64,000 nt of DNA, from the NCBI GenBank assembly GCA_001839685.1, contig MLAK01001226.1, positions 78,626-142,625 on the forward strand. Reading direction: 5' to 3'. This DNA comes from Tritrichomonas foetus. Its lineage: Eukaryota; Parabasalia; Tritrichomonadida; Tritrichomonadidae. The notes under the pieces are model-generated. The model made no database searches, was not told the origin of the DNA, and saw only the letters and a program-made list of their open reading frames with translations. The position numbers were made by a program, and so were the translations under genes. Each line of letters starts with the position of its first letter. The first letter of the stretch is position 1. Positions 40,503-51,400 of this stretch are shown here, piece by piece.

Positions 40503-43500
40503 ATGAACATTAGAATTGAAAAGCTTTTACAAAACCCTCTGTTGTCAGAAGAGAGAGATCTTATTCGCAAACTTGAAAAATCATTAACTATCTTCCTTTC
40601 GCAAAAAAACATTAATTATGATAATCAAGCAAATTTAATTCAACAATCTTTGCAAAATATCACAAATTTCGATACAAGCACATTAGTAACAATAGCAGAT
40701 CAAAATCTATTCACAAAAGATTGCCATCATGTTTTTCATGCAATTCATACTTTTTGCAATTTTATGAATAATTGTCAAAACGAAAAGGCAAAAATAATTG
40801 AACAAAAACTATTTAATCTTGCTTTTTCACCAACTGAAACAGGTGCACGTGTTTATTCGGTTTATCGAATGCATGATCAATTTTTAACCACTAAATCGCG
40901 CTTTTGTAATTTTAAGAGTTCAACAGGATCAGGAAAAACTCGATGTGCACCATTTTTCTTTGCAATGAAGGCACTTCTAGAAAACATGGAAAGACCATAT
41001 TTCATCATGACCCAACCAGGAAGTTCAATTATTAAAGATAAAATTGATGATTTCAAAAATGTTTTAGGTAATTCAATAATTTTAGTCAATGATGTTAGAG
41101 AATTGATTAAGCTTATGCATGAAAAACCAAAAAAGCCAGTTGTTGCATTATTTTCTCCAAGTTCTGCTCTTAGATTTATTGCACAATGTTCACGTGAAAA
41201 AATAGATTATGTAAAAACAACGAGATTTTGTCTTGATGAAATTCATGAAAGAAGTGTTGATACTGATGTTTTAGTTTCTAAACTTGCTAAAAAGATGTCG
41301 ATTCGGAGTAACCATTGTCATTTACAGTTATTAATGATGTCTGCAACCCCAGATCCAAGAGTTTTGAAAATTTTCGGCAACGTTGAAATGTTTGAGCTTC
41401 CAGATTCACTTCTCTTCCCAATCGAAGATATTCCAGTTATGGTTGAAAAAGTCAATGATATTGATTCCACAGCTGTCTCACATGCATTAAAGATCATTGA
41501 AAAAATGGCAAATAATGCATTTTCACCTGGACATATTTTAATATTTACTTCTGGGAATGCTAGAATTAACAATTTAATCGCCTCATTAAAATCCAAAATC
41601 GAAAAAGTCATTGAGAAAAATGATAGTTCGAAAAAAATCCGACTTTTACAAAACTTAGAAATATTCTTAACTGATAAGAAATTGTTTTATGAAAAATTAG
41701 ATGAAAAACTCGAAAGTTTAGAAGATGATGAAAATACCTTATACATTATGCCAATTAAGTTTGCTGGATTTTTATCTCAAGAAACAAAAGACATTGCTAA
41801 AGATCCAATTCCCAATCATTCTAATGTTGTTAAAATCATTGTTGCAACAAATTCAATTGAATCATCAATTACAATAGATGGATTAGGAGCTGTCGTAGAT
41901 TGTGGTATCTGCAATATTCCCGAATTTGATCAAGAAAAAGGACTTACAATGTTAAATGAAGGACCAATTTCCACTTTAAGTCAAATTCAAAGAAGAGGAA
42001 GAGTTGGACGGATTAGAAATGGAATTTGTGTTTCTATTACAATTAAAAATCAACCACCTCGAGAATTACTTCCACCACAAATCCTCACAACAGATATTTC
42101 TTCAAATGTATTAGAACTCAGAAGAATTGGTATTAAACTTGAAACAATTGATAATTTACCAGATCCAATTTCACAAGAAAAACTTGATGAAATAATGAAT
42201 GAATTAATCCAAATCTCGGCACTAGATTCAGAAAGTAAGAAATTAACGCCTATAGGAAGAAAAATGTCGATGTTTACTTCAATGTCACCATTTCTCGCTT
42301 CTTCTATTCTCAAAGTGTCAGAAAAATATAGAAATGATAACAAAAAATATTCATACTCCTGTTTTCTCGGATCCTTGGCATTATTCATTATTAACACTAA
42401 TAACTTGGTAACAGACCCAATGACTGCCAAACTCATGCAAAATTTCAATGAAGATTCCGATATTGTTACGATAATGAGAACTTTTCTCGACATTTTGATC
42501 ATTAAGTGCAATAGGAAAAAGCTTTGTGAAGAATATGGATTTCACGCTAAATCTTTCAATCAGATTGTTAGTAATATGAGTCAAATTATTAACAACTTTA
42601 ATTTAGAAGATGAAAAAGAAACAGAAACATGGAAAAATATAAATAATTTTTTCAATAAATTATCAAATTATGGCGAATTATTGAAATACATTCAAAGTAT
42701 AATAGAAACAATTGGGTCAATTAAAAATGAATGGATATCATGTCGAAGAGCCAAATATTTCACTGTCAATAGTATTTTAAGTAAAGAAGTATTCGTTTTC
42801 AATGGAGATGCCTCTCTGAAAATTGACAATAAGAAAAATTCAATGATAGAAATAAGAAATAGAAGACCAGGAGGAGTTGGATTTTCAGTTCCAGGATCTT
42901 GCTTTATTTTACAAATAACCCAAAATCTCACACAAAAGAAAAATTATGGTTATTTATTACATCGAGATTTATCTAATGACGAAAATATACCACATCCAGT
43001 GTCAATAATAGAAGACTCTTTCCTAAATAATGTGTTTACAATCCCATTAATTGAAGCATATATTGGAGAAGAAGGGAACTATTTGCCATTCCAGAAAACA
43101 CTTTTTAATGCAGGTCAAAATACAGGTAATATTTTCTGTTATACCACAGTTTACGGAAACAAAACTGCATTTTCATATGTTCCAAAAGATAATGAAAGCA
43201 ATGAATTAATGAAAAATGCAATAAAGGTAGCTAAAGAATTAATTCCATTCACGCCTAGAACAATTGTTGTTAGAAATAGTACCATAAACTGTGTGATTGC
43301 TGTAACAAGTATGGGAACAGATCAATATCAGACAGATATTATAAATATGAACGAGAATTCTTATCATCCTTATCAATTAACTAAAACATCAATCGAATAT
43401 TTATGTAGGAGCAAAAGCATATTAAACTCATCATCAAATGATATAACACTAGCTATTACAGGAGAATCATATATTTATAATATTAATGGCGATAATGATG

Positions 43501-45746
43501 AATTAAAAGAAGTTTCAATTCCATCAGCAAATCCAAAATCGACTTGCATTTTTAGAAATAAAGCATCGTATTGTTCATACTTGTTCATTCTGTCAAAATC
43601 AAAATTAGATGGTCGATATAAAGAATTGTCTTGGATTAACAGTAAAATTCATTGTAGCTATGCTAATGAAGATTTACTAATCCATTCAGCAAATACAATC
43701 TTCAGAGGAACTGTACAAATGAATCATTTTGATGATGTATATTTCTTTACCAATAATAATTCCAGACTAGAAATAAAAGGAAATCTTCCACAACTTTCAA
43801 ATGATCTAACGCAAGATAACTCCAATTATTACAGACCTGTTGGTAAAATGTTTGATAGATTTGCTATGCATTGTATTCAAAACACAAGTCTCATGAAGGA
43901 TGTTGAACTAACTTCCTTTTCATTTGATGGATACTTCAGTGATTCCCAAGCAAAACATAAACAAGAGCTTTATGAAGAATTGACGCGTTTGAAATCAATC
44001 AACTTCAATAACATTTCCAAAAGTGAAAGAGGTCAAATAATTCAAAGAAAAAATCAAATTTATCAAGAAATGCAAGCATTAAAAGAAAGCTCAAATCATG
44101 AAGCTATTCCTCATCTCAGAAAAATCGGACCAGGATGTTTTTCAACTAAATTAAAAACTCATGACAATATAAATTCTATATATCATAATTTATCTTCAAG
44201 ATATTCACAAGTTCAACAAGAAAAAATTCCATTAATTGCAACAAAAGTGTTCCATCTCAAAAAGAGTCAACAGTCCACCGAAGAATTTACTGAATTGATA
44301 AAAGGAGTATGTAAAAGATTTGGTGGTGTGATATCGAAAGAGCCAATATATGTAGAAGATAGTTCATCGCATATTTATCGTGGACATGTTAAATTTGAAT
44401 TTTACACAGTCGAATTCAGTCTTCCAATTGCTGGCGAAATTGAAAATGCTTTATTAGGTCATATTACATCAGTTATGCGAATTCCAGATTCTATTATACC
44501 AGTCTGTATTCAAATGGAAGAATCAATTATTAAAATCATTCAAAAATGGCTAAAAGAGAACAATTTTAATAACATTGAGCTCAAAGGGAAAAAATGGAGT
44601 GGTCCACAAATAGAAACTAGCAGAGCCATTAGTGAATTATATCAAAGACAAAAAGAAATAAAGATACCATTCAAAGTATTCATAATTCCAGGTGGTGTAG
44701 ATATTGATGTGATATTTAATGAAGTTTTAAAGGAAAAGAAAAAAGGTGGATCAAAATGGAGATGTGATAAGGTTACACGAAAACTCATTGTACCACATTC
44801 AGTTGAAGATCATACAGTTCATGAATTCATTAAAAAATGTTCATCAAAAAGAAAGAAATCTAACAATGAAGCTATTATTGATATTGCCGAAGATGATGAA
44901 ATTGATCCAATTTTAGGAGATTACATCAATTTCTGTGAAGAAAATGCAGTTCTTTCTGGACACCAAATAAATATCTACAAAAATGATGGAAATGTGATAA
45001 TAAGAAACTTTTGTGTAACTTGTATATATAATTCTTTAATGTATAATGTTGGTACTCTTTATGATGAAGAAAAAGAAAGACCAATCATTCGCCGTCTCTT
45101 AGAAAACATGGAAAAAATAGAATTTCCTTCATTGGCACCATGCCAAGAAAAACTCGTAGAGGATAAAAATAATATTAAAATGAGTCAATTTTGGCCAGAG
45201 ATTCCACTTGGACAATTAATGCACGCTTTTGTAAGCGAACCAGTTTTAAATTCTGTTTCAAGAACATGGTTTACTGGAATCGTAATTCAAGCACTTCACT
45301 CATCAAATCTAATCACATATTGTCCAGCACATCCTTCTGTTGTTTGGTATCATCCAGGTCCTCATGTACGCAATAAATGTATATCAATTGGTTGTCAAAT
45401 ATTCCTTTGTCAATATTGTTCCAAATGGCATTTGCCGAACCAATGTCAAATAAAAACCGATCTTCCACCAGGTTATCGATATTGTCCAGGATGTAAAACA
45501 ATGATATTGAAAATAGAAGCGTGCAATCATATTACATGTTATTGTGGGAAACACTTTTGTTATTATTGTGGAGCAGGTCCATGGGATGAGAGTTCTCCTG
45601 TCTATTCCCATCTCAGTGAAATGCATGGTGGATGTTTCAATAATCCTCCCGATTATAGAAAATTTTATTTGAATGAAAGTGTAAATGACAACGAGCTCAT
45701 GGAATTTTATGAGAAATATCCTCAGTTTAGAAGAAATCAGAGTTAA
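40503..45746 (+). CDS. DEAH-box helicase fused to C-terminal IBR-RING2 (RBR-type) zinc domains
   Basis: The 1,747-residue protein carries DEAH helicase motifs: STGSGKT (140-146), DEIH (245-248), MSATP, then IVATNSIESSITIDGLGAVV and QIQRRGRVGR. The helicase-associated region follows. Residues from about 1605 are rich in Cys/His: an IBR-like block (CQYCSKWHLPNQC) and a RING2-like block (CPGCKTMILKIEACNHITC, then HFCYYCG). By comparison with parkin-type RBR ligases, C1674 in EACNH is the position of the catalytic cysteine. A recognisable RING1 is not seen. Plant DEAH11/DEAH12 proteins combine the same two activities, so this may be an ancient family linking RNA unwinding to ubiquitin transfer. 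Activity of both halves is inferred. Confidence 0.9.
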   Translation: MNIRIEKLLQNPLLSEERDLIRKLEKSLTIFLSQKNINYDNQANLIQQSLQNITNFDTSTLVTIADQNLFTKDCHHVFHAIHTFCNFMNNCQNEKAKIIEQKLFNLAFSPTETGARVYSVYRMHDQFLTTKSRFCNFKSSTGSGKTRCAPFFFAMKALLENMERPYFIMTQPGSSIIKDKIDDFKNVLGNSIILVNDVRELIKLMHEKPKKPVVALFSPSSALRFIAQCSREKIDYVKTTRFCLDEIHERSVDTDVLVSKLAKKMSIRSNHCHLQLLMMSATPDPRVLKIFGNVEMFELPDSLLFPIEDIPVMVEKVNDIDSTAVSHALKIIEKMANNAFSPGHILIFTSGNARINNLIASLKSKIEKVIEKNDSSKKIRLLQNLEIFLTDKKLFYEKLDEKLESLEDDENTLYIMPIKFAGFLSQETKDIAKDPIPNHSNVVKIIVATNSIESSITIDGLGAVVDCGICNIPEFDQEKGLTMLNEGPISTLSQIQRRGRVGRIRNGICVSITIKNQPPRELLPPQILTTDISSNVLELRRIGIKLETIDNLPDPISQEKLDEIMNELIQISALDSESKKLTPIGRKMSMFTSMSPFLASSILKVSEKYRNDNKKYSYSCFLGSLALFIINTNNLVTDPMTAKLMQNFNEDSDIVTIMRTFLDILIIKCNRKKLCEEYGFHAKSFNQIVSNMSQIINNFNLEDEKETETWKNINNFFNKLSNYGELLKYIQSIIETIGSIKNEWISCRRAKYFTVNSILSKEVFVFNGDASLKIDNKKNSMIEIRNRRPGGVGFSVPGSCFILQITQNLTQKKNYGYLLHRDLSNDENIPHPVSIIEDSFLNNVFTIPLIEAYIGEEGNYLPFQKTLFNAGQNTGNIFCYTTVYGNKTAFSYVPKDNESNELMKNAIKVAKELIPFTPRTIVVRNSTINCVIAVTSMGTDQYQTDIINMNENSYHPYQLTKTSIEYLCRSKSILNSSSNDITLAITGESYIYNINGDNDELKEVSIPSANPKSTCIFRNKASYCSYLFILSKSKLDGRYKELSWINSKIHCSYANEDLLIHSANTIFRGTVQMNHFDDVYFFTNNNSRLEIKGNLPQLSNDLTQDNSNYYRPVGKMFDRFAMHCIQNTSLMKDVELTSFSFDGYFSDSQAKHKQELYEELTRLKSINFNNISKSERGQIIQRKNQIYQEMQALKESSNHEAIPHLRKIGPGCFSTKLKTHDNINSIYHNLSSRYSQVQQEKIPLIATKVFHLKKSQQSTEEFTELIKGVCKRFGGVISKEPIYVEDSSSHIYRGHVKFEFYTVEFSLPIAGEIENALLGHITSVMRIPDSIIPVCIQMEESIIKIIQKWLKENNFNNIELKGKKWSGPQIETSRAISELYQRQKEIKIPFKVFIIPGGVDIDVIFNEVLKEKKKGGSKWRCDKVTRKLIVPHSVEDHTVHEFIKKCSSKRKKSNNEAIIDIAEDDEIDPILGDYINFCEENAVLSGHQINIYKNDGNVIIRNFCVTCIYNSLMYNVGTLYDEEKERPIIRRLLENMEKIEFPSLAPCQEKLVEDKNNIKMSQFWPEIPLGQLMHAFVSEPVLNSVSRTWFTGIVIQALHSSNLITYCPAHPSVVWYHPGPHVRNKCISIGCQIFLCQYCSKWHLPNQCQIKTDLPPGYRYCPGCKTMILKIEACNHITCYCGKHFCYYCGAGPWDESSPVYSHLSEMHGGCFNNPPDYRKFYLNESVNDNELMEFYEKYPQFRRNQS

Positions 45747-45888
45747 AAGAGAAACTTTAAAAAGTACATTGAAAGAAAAGAAAACAATAGTGAAATAATA
45801 GAAAAGTAAATAATATCATAATAAAGAAATAGGCCTCATAATAATAATTAAATCAAAAAACATCATATATTTTTTTCTATAATTTATT

Positions 45889-46523
45889 TTAGGTACTTAT
45901 CTTCTTCCTTTCTCTCTTTGACCCAAATTTCTTGAAGAGGGTAATATGGAAAGCATCGAACTCACAGTTAATTTGGGTGTAAATAGCACCTATAAAACGT
46001 TCACAATTTTTTGACATATAGAAAGTCGAAAAAGATAATTGCATTTTTTTTATATATAATATAAAACATTCATGATTAATTTATATTGACCAGTATTTTT
46101 AAGACTTGAAGGGGAAAATATTAATGATTTCAGATCAAAGAGGATATTTTCTAATTGATGACATGATATAAGACAGGTAAATTTCCGGGGTTGGCGTGAT
46201 ATTTCATTTATTTACTTTGAGGTGGGTTTCGTCAAGCCCTAGTAAGTATTTAACATTTGATTGTTTTTTTAGAATAGCAATTTTTTTATTTTTCATTGAA
46301 ATTTCATTAATCTGATTTAGAACGTCATCTAAATGGAAAAAATTTCCAAGAATTTTATATACTTCTATAAAATCATATGTAATCGAAGCATTTTAGTGTG
46401 ATTAAATAAACTTTGAACAGCATATACAAATTGATAACTTTCTAATTGTGGAATCATTGTATTAAATTCTTGAGAATCTGCATATTCCTGCAAAAAATCA
46501 CTAAGAATTAGACACTTTGTTAT
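45889..46523 (-). pseudogene. Decayed gene with frameshift and several stops
   Basis: From an ATG at 46523 the frame reads FLQEYADSQEFNTMIPQLES, YQFVYAVQSLFNHTK. It must then shift one base at an A-run near 46389 to continue ITYDFIEVYKILGNFFHLDD, VLNQINEISMKNKKIAILKK and GLDETHLKVNK to a TGA at 46206-46204. In the same frame beyond that stop is TPTPEIYLSYIMSSIRKYP, then stops. A last open stretch (46044-45889) gives CERFIGAIYTQINCEFDAFH and LFKKFGSKRERKK. Together these form a plausible C-terminal or whole small gene in ruin. The style (helical, Phe/Tyr/Asn-rich) recalls N-terminal domains of large protist repeat-protein families, but I cannot name it. Confidence 0.55.
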
Positions 46524-46736
46524 CATGTTATTTTTCTTATATTTTATTGTTTGGTTATTAATCTGCAATCATTAATATTTCTGAAATTTAAAATCCAACA
46601 AACGAAAATATATGAGTATTATCTCCTGCTGAAAATGTATTATTATTACACTCTTGATGAAAACATATAATTATATTCTCTTGATGAAAATGTATAATTA
46701 TTATACTCCTATTGAAAATGTTTATATTTTATATTT

Positions 46737-47807
46737 TTAGTCATTTAAAACAAGTTGAACAACAGAAGATCCTAAAAGATCATGTTCAGTATCATCATAT
46801 GAAATGTAATCTTCAACGGGAATTGGGGAACTAGGAACATCAATTTGGTCGATTTTATCCAATAACCATTCGGGAAGAATGATTCTTCTCTTTTCTTTAT
46901 CTTCACTTGTCATTGGAAGTAAAAATTCTTTATCCATGACAAGGTTTTCATCAATCAAAATTATAATGCCATAATTGTTATGACCGCAATAGTCACTATT
47001 ACTAAAAATAGTTAAACAGTTGCGACTCTCTGGAAATGCCCACTCATATCCATATTCTTTTTCTTCATGTGAACGAATAATCATCTGAAGATTATTATTT
47101 TGGAGGAATGTATTCAGAACTTTTTCATTGAAGAAATAACCACATCCTCTTGTATTTGCTTGAAAGCCCTCTTCGTTTTCTTTTGGATCGCTCCATAAAA
47201 TATCGGAAAATACTGTTTGGGTAAGAATTTCTTCTGGCTTTTTCATCATTTCAAAGCTCTCTATACTGTCTAGTGATGGAGAAATCCCGCCATGAACGCA
47301 GAGGGCGGTATCCATAATAATGGCGGCAAGCGGAAATGCATGGAAAGCGCGCATAAAGTAAAAGAAAAGATCACTGGAGTATTTCACTTCGCATTCTCGA
47401 TAAAATCCGTAAGCTCGGGAGACTAATGACGTTTCATGATTTCCTCTCAAAAGATAGATATTTGATGGATATTTACATTTAAGTGCAAGTAGAAGAGTGA
47501 TGACTTCAATGCTAGCAGGTCCTCGATCAACATAATCACCAAGGAATAAATAATTCGTTTTAGGTGGATAACCGCACTTTTCAAAAATACGGATAAGATC
47601 GTCTATATTTCCATGAATATCTCCAATGATTTGAATTCGTTTGTTTATTCGCAATAATACTGGTTCGGAATCGAGAAAAACGCGGGCGGTGGCAACAAGA
47701 CGAGCCAAAGTGTTAAAAGTGATAAGATCGTTTATCTTGAGCTCTGGATTGATTCTGGTAAGAAGAACATGATACACTAAGTGATCAAGCTCCCCAACTC
47801 CAAGCAT
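46737..47807 (-). CDS. PP1-like Ser/Thr protein phosphatase (PPP family)
   Basis: The 356-residue protein has all PPP metal-site motifs: GDIHGN (62-67), GDYVDRG (90-96), LRGNHE (120-125), the HGG motif (H172) and RSHE further on. The segment RAYGFYRECEVKYSSDLFFY is close to PP1. SDILWSDP and the GCGYFF loop also fit the family. It should dephosphorylate Ser/Thr substrates in cytosol or nucleus with two metal ions. The N-terminal 50 residues are somewhat longer than in PP1, and the C-terminus after about 300 (EWLLDKIDQIDVPSSPIPVE) is unique, probably a regulatory tail. TTCAAA lies directly before the ATG. Confidence 0.92.
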   Translation of the reverse strand: MLGVGELDHLVYHVLLTRINPELKINDLITFNTLARLVATARVFLDSEPVLLRINKRIQIIGDIHGNIDDLIRIFEKCGYPPKTNYLFLGDYVDRGPASIEVITLLLALKCKYPSNIYLLRGNHETSLVSRAYGFYRECEVKYSSDLFFYFMRAFHAFPLAAIIMDTALCVHGGISPSLDSIESFEMMKKPEEILTQTVFSDILWSDPKENEEGFQANTRGCGYFFNEKVLNTFLQNNNLQMIIRSHEEKEYGYEWAFPESRNCLTIFSNSDYCGHNNYGIIILIDENLVMDKEFLLPMTSEDKEKRRIILPEWLLDKIDQIDVPSSPIPVEDYISYDDTEHDLLGSSVVQLVLND

Positions 47808-48414
47808 TTTGAATTAACGTCCTGTTTGAGATTTTGATAGCTAAACGTACACTTTTTCCATTGAATTTTGAAAAACATCCTTTTTTTTTGAGTATGACTT
47901 TATCTCATGACTTTGAAGCTATATCGCAAAATATTTTTATTTATTAAAGCTATATATAATATATATGAGTCAGAGATAAGTTTGCTTATCAAAATATAAG
48001 TTTGTTTCTTTATTGATCAAATATTATTTGTTTTTCCGACGTAAAATACTAATTTGCGATCTGAATTACCATTACCATGAGTAAAATAAAGCTTTTTATA
48101 AACCAGAACAATACGTGCTTCATAAGAAAAAAATATAATTTTGTAATCCAATTGTATGAAGAACTTTTTTCCTTCATGAATGAAGTAATGCATATACTAT
48201 AGATTAATTCGAAGTAATATACGATTTTCTGATCATGATGTCCAAGATAAAATACGATTAATGACAAATCATTTATTTTTGGTTTTCTGTGATTTACAAA
48301 TTTTTATCTGTAATTTTTTGTGTGATTTTTCTCAAAACTATTCAAAAACTGGAAAAATACATCAAGCAGATCAATTTGAATTTATAACTGGTCAAAGATA
48401 ATTGATTTACATAA
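47808..48414. other. Non-coding gap between divergent phosphatase and TOR genes
   Basis: About 600 AT-rich bases that must hold both promoters. A hydrophobic minus-strand frame at 48049-48267 lacks a usable ATG at its head and I do not accept it as a gene. Confidence 0.6.
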
Positions 48415-51400
48415 ATGGACGCAATTTCTGTTTCAAACATCAACACAGTAATATTTACAAATATAGTTACAGATTTTGCCTCATGGAAGAAAAAACGACA
48501 ATTTTTAACAGAACAACTTGGATTATACTTATTAGATTTTAATGAAATTCAACTTTCGTCAATTATTGCAGGATGGGAATCAGAATTAATGCAAGTTTCA
48601 CAATTAGAGACAATTGAAGGAAATATGTCTGCATTATTGGCTTTTTCTATTTTACATTTTTTCTTTCGATCTTTTGAACATGTGAAACGCAATTTTCCAA
48701 TGGTAAATTATTTAACATCATCAAAAAACAAAGAAGTTTGTAGAGCAGCAACTACAACCCTTCGTTATTTGGCGGAAGAAAATCCAGATAATTATACATT
48801 TTTACGAATCTCAATTGAATCTGCTAAAAATTATCTTAAACCGGTTCAAAGAGATACACATTTATATAATGGTCTTTTAATTTTGAGACAATGTGGAAGA
48901 TTTCTACCTTCTGATGTTTTTGGAATCACTATTAATACAATGCCGGAAATATGGAGTGCAATATGTTCACCTGATAATGCTTTACAAAAAGTTGCTGTTC
49001 AAGTTGTGAATATTCATTTATCACATATTCCATCAAATACAGTTGAATCTTATGCAGTATCATTAATTTTTGATTGTTATTCAATGATGAATTCCAAGAA
49101 TTCATCAGTATCATATACTGGATTTATTCTAACATTAAAAACAGTTTATATATTATTCCCCAAAGCCATTGATATTCCAATTTTGATCAAAAAACTAATG
49201 GATTCTTTCGCATTCAATACTGAGGAAATTCCAATTGAAGCATTTAAATTCATTTTGTTATTATCAGAAAAGAATTTATCCTCAATTTCCAATGACCAAT
49301 CTTCATTAATTTTTAATATACTTTTATCATATATCACTAGTTTTACATCATTAAATAATACAAGTACAACAAGTTCATCAAGTAAAGCAAATATTTCAAA
49401 CTCATCGAGTGCATCAAATATCTCAAGTAATAGTAATTCGTCGACCCAAATTTCTAATTATTTTTCGAAAACTGTAACTCCAAATCATTCAATATTTAAA
49501 CTTTTCACTCTACTTGATAAATTCCTTAGGGTTCTCCCCTCATCAACAATACCAATAAAAGAAATTATTGATATTGTGACAATGTTTTCATCTCAAAAAG
49601 ATTTGGCAAATTACTTTTTTGGGATATTATGTACAATTTTGGAATTATTTCCACAACAAAATATTCCAAAAGAGATTTTTATGAAAGAAGTCCCTTGTAA
49701 AAACTCATTGAATGCATTACGCATGAGAATTGATATATTAATGGAATTACGTGAAACTATGATGAAATACTTTAATGATGGAATTAATCCTAAAGCTGAA
49801 TTTGGATCTCAAAAAACATCACTTCGTATATTTGCAACATTTCAACATATTCTATTTGAGCGATTAGACACAATGTTTCCAAAACTTAGGCATTTTGCTT
49901 ATTCAACAAATGAAAAAATTCGATATTTATTTTCAAGTGTACTGCATGCTTTTACATGTCAAGAAGCTACTGATGAGCTAATTCGATTAGCAATGATGGA
50001 AGATAGTAAAAGAGTACGTTTATGTGCATTAAATCAACTAAAAGCAGAAGCAGTTGTTGATAGAGCTTCACAGTTATTTCAGTTGTTGGCGGATCCTTCA
50101 TATGAAGTTAGAAGAGCGGCAATTCCAATCATAGCTTCCGTAGCAAAACTCAATTCTCTATATACTGTGCCATCAATTGTGCTTTTTGTAAATTCTTTTC
50201 TTGTTACAAATGTATCGCATAATAATCCAGCAAGATCAGCCAAAGCTTGTTCTTTGTTGCCATTAATAGCTGGTCATTTTGTTCAATTTGAAAAGCAATT
50301 TATACCAAATCTTTCTTGGTTTTGTGTTTGGTTTTTATCACATGGAGAACCAATAAAAGACTTACCACTTAATGATACATCAATTCCAGAGAATGACAAT
50401 TTACATTCAATTGATCTAAGAAATGTAATTCATCGAGATTTCTTATCATCTAATCATGGAAATAAAACATGCAATGACAAAGAACAAAGTTACATTGAAA
50501 AAGATAGGAATTTATCAATGATTTACAAAGTAGAAAATTCAAAATGGATCGCAAAATGCGATGCTTTTATGTTTGATACTCTTCGTAAACTGTCACCCTA
50601 CTTGAAGTCTTATTTGAATCAAGTAATACCCATATTTATTTCAACTTTTTCCATTGATCAAAAAGATTTGGTATATTTTGCTGCACTTGATGCTTTGCGT
50701 CAAATAATTCTAGAAAATAATGCAGAAATTAATTTATTTGCATATTTTCCAGATTTACTTCCTTCACTTCTTAGGTTAATTGCCAGAAGCACTTCAAAAG
50801 AAATCATAATTAACGTATTAAAACTTACAGGAACAATTGGCGCTTCCAATGTTGTTCCAACCGAAACTGATGATGTAAATAGTTTTGTTCAATTGATGTC
50901 AATTCAAAACATGTCCTTTTTTACACCTTTTGTTTTAAAGCTTTTATGTGAACATTTTAAAGAGCCTTCTGTCAGTGTATGCTCTGCATTTTCAATGATA
51001 TTTACAAAAGATGTAATTAATGCGATGCCATTCTTAGAAAAAGTAATTAATTCGTTTATTGCCGTGATCAAAAGAGAAACTGATATAGATGTTTTATTTA
51101 ACGAACTTGAACTCATAATTGTAAACACAAAAATTAATATTACTCCATATCTTCCTCTTCTACTGGATTTATTCTCTGAATATCTAACAAATATCAATTG
51201 TCTGCGTTGTTGCATTTCTTTATCATACCATTTAAAATCAGAATTTATTAATTATTCAACTACACTTTATTTATCCACATTGCATTTACTAAACAACAAG
51301 GACAATCAATTTTTTAAAGCCATTTTGAAATTCATTACACATGCCATAATATTCCAGAATCAAAATCCAGAACTCTTTGTTGAACAAGTAGAATTTCACT

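Noticed and set aside
48049..48267. 72-residue hydrophobic minus-strand frame before TOR
   Set aside because: Begins with TTG, with no good ATG at its head; Ile/Phe/Tyr-rich composition expected by chance in this base composition.
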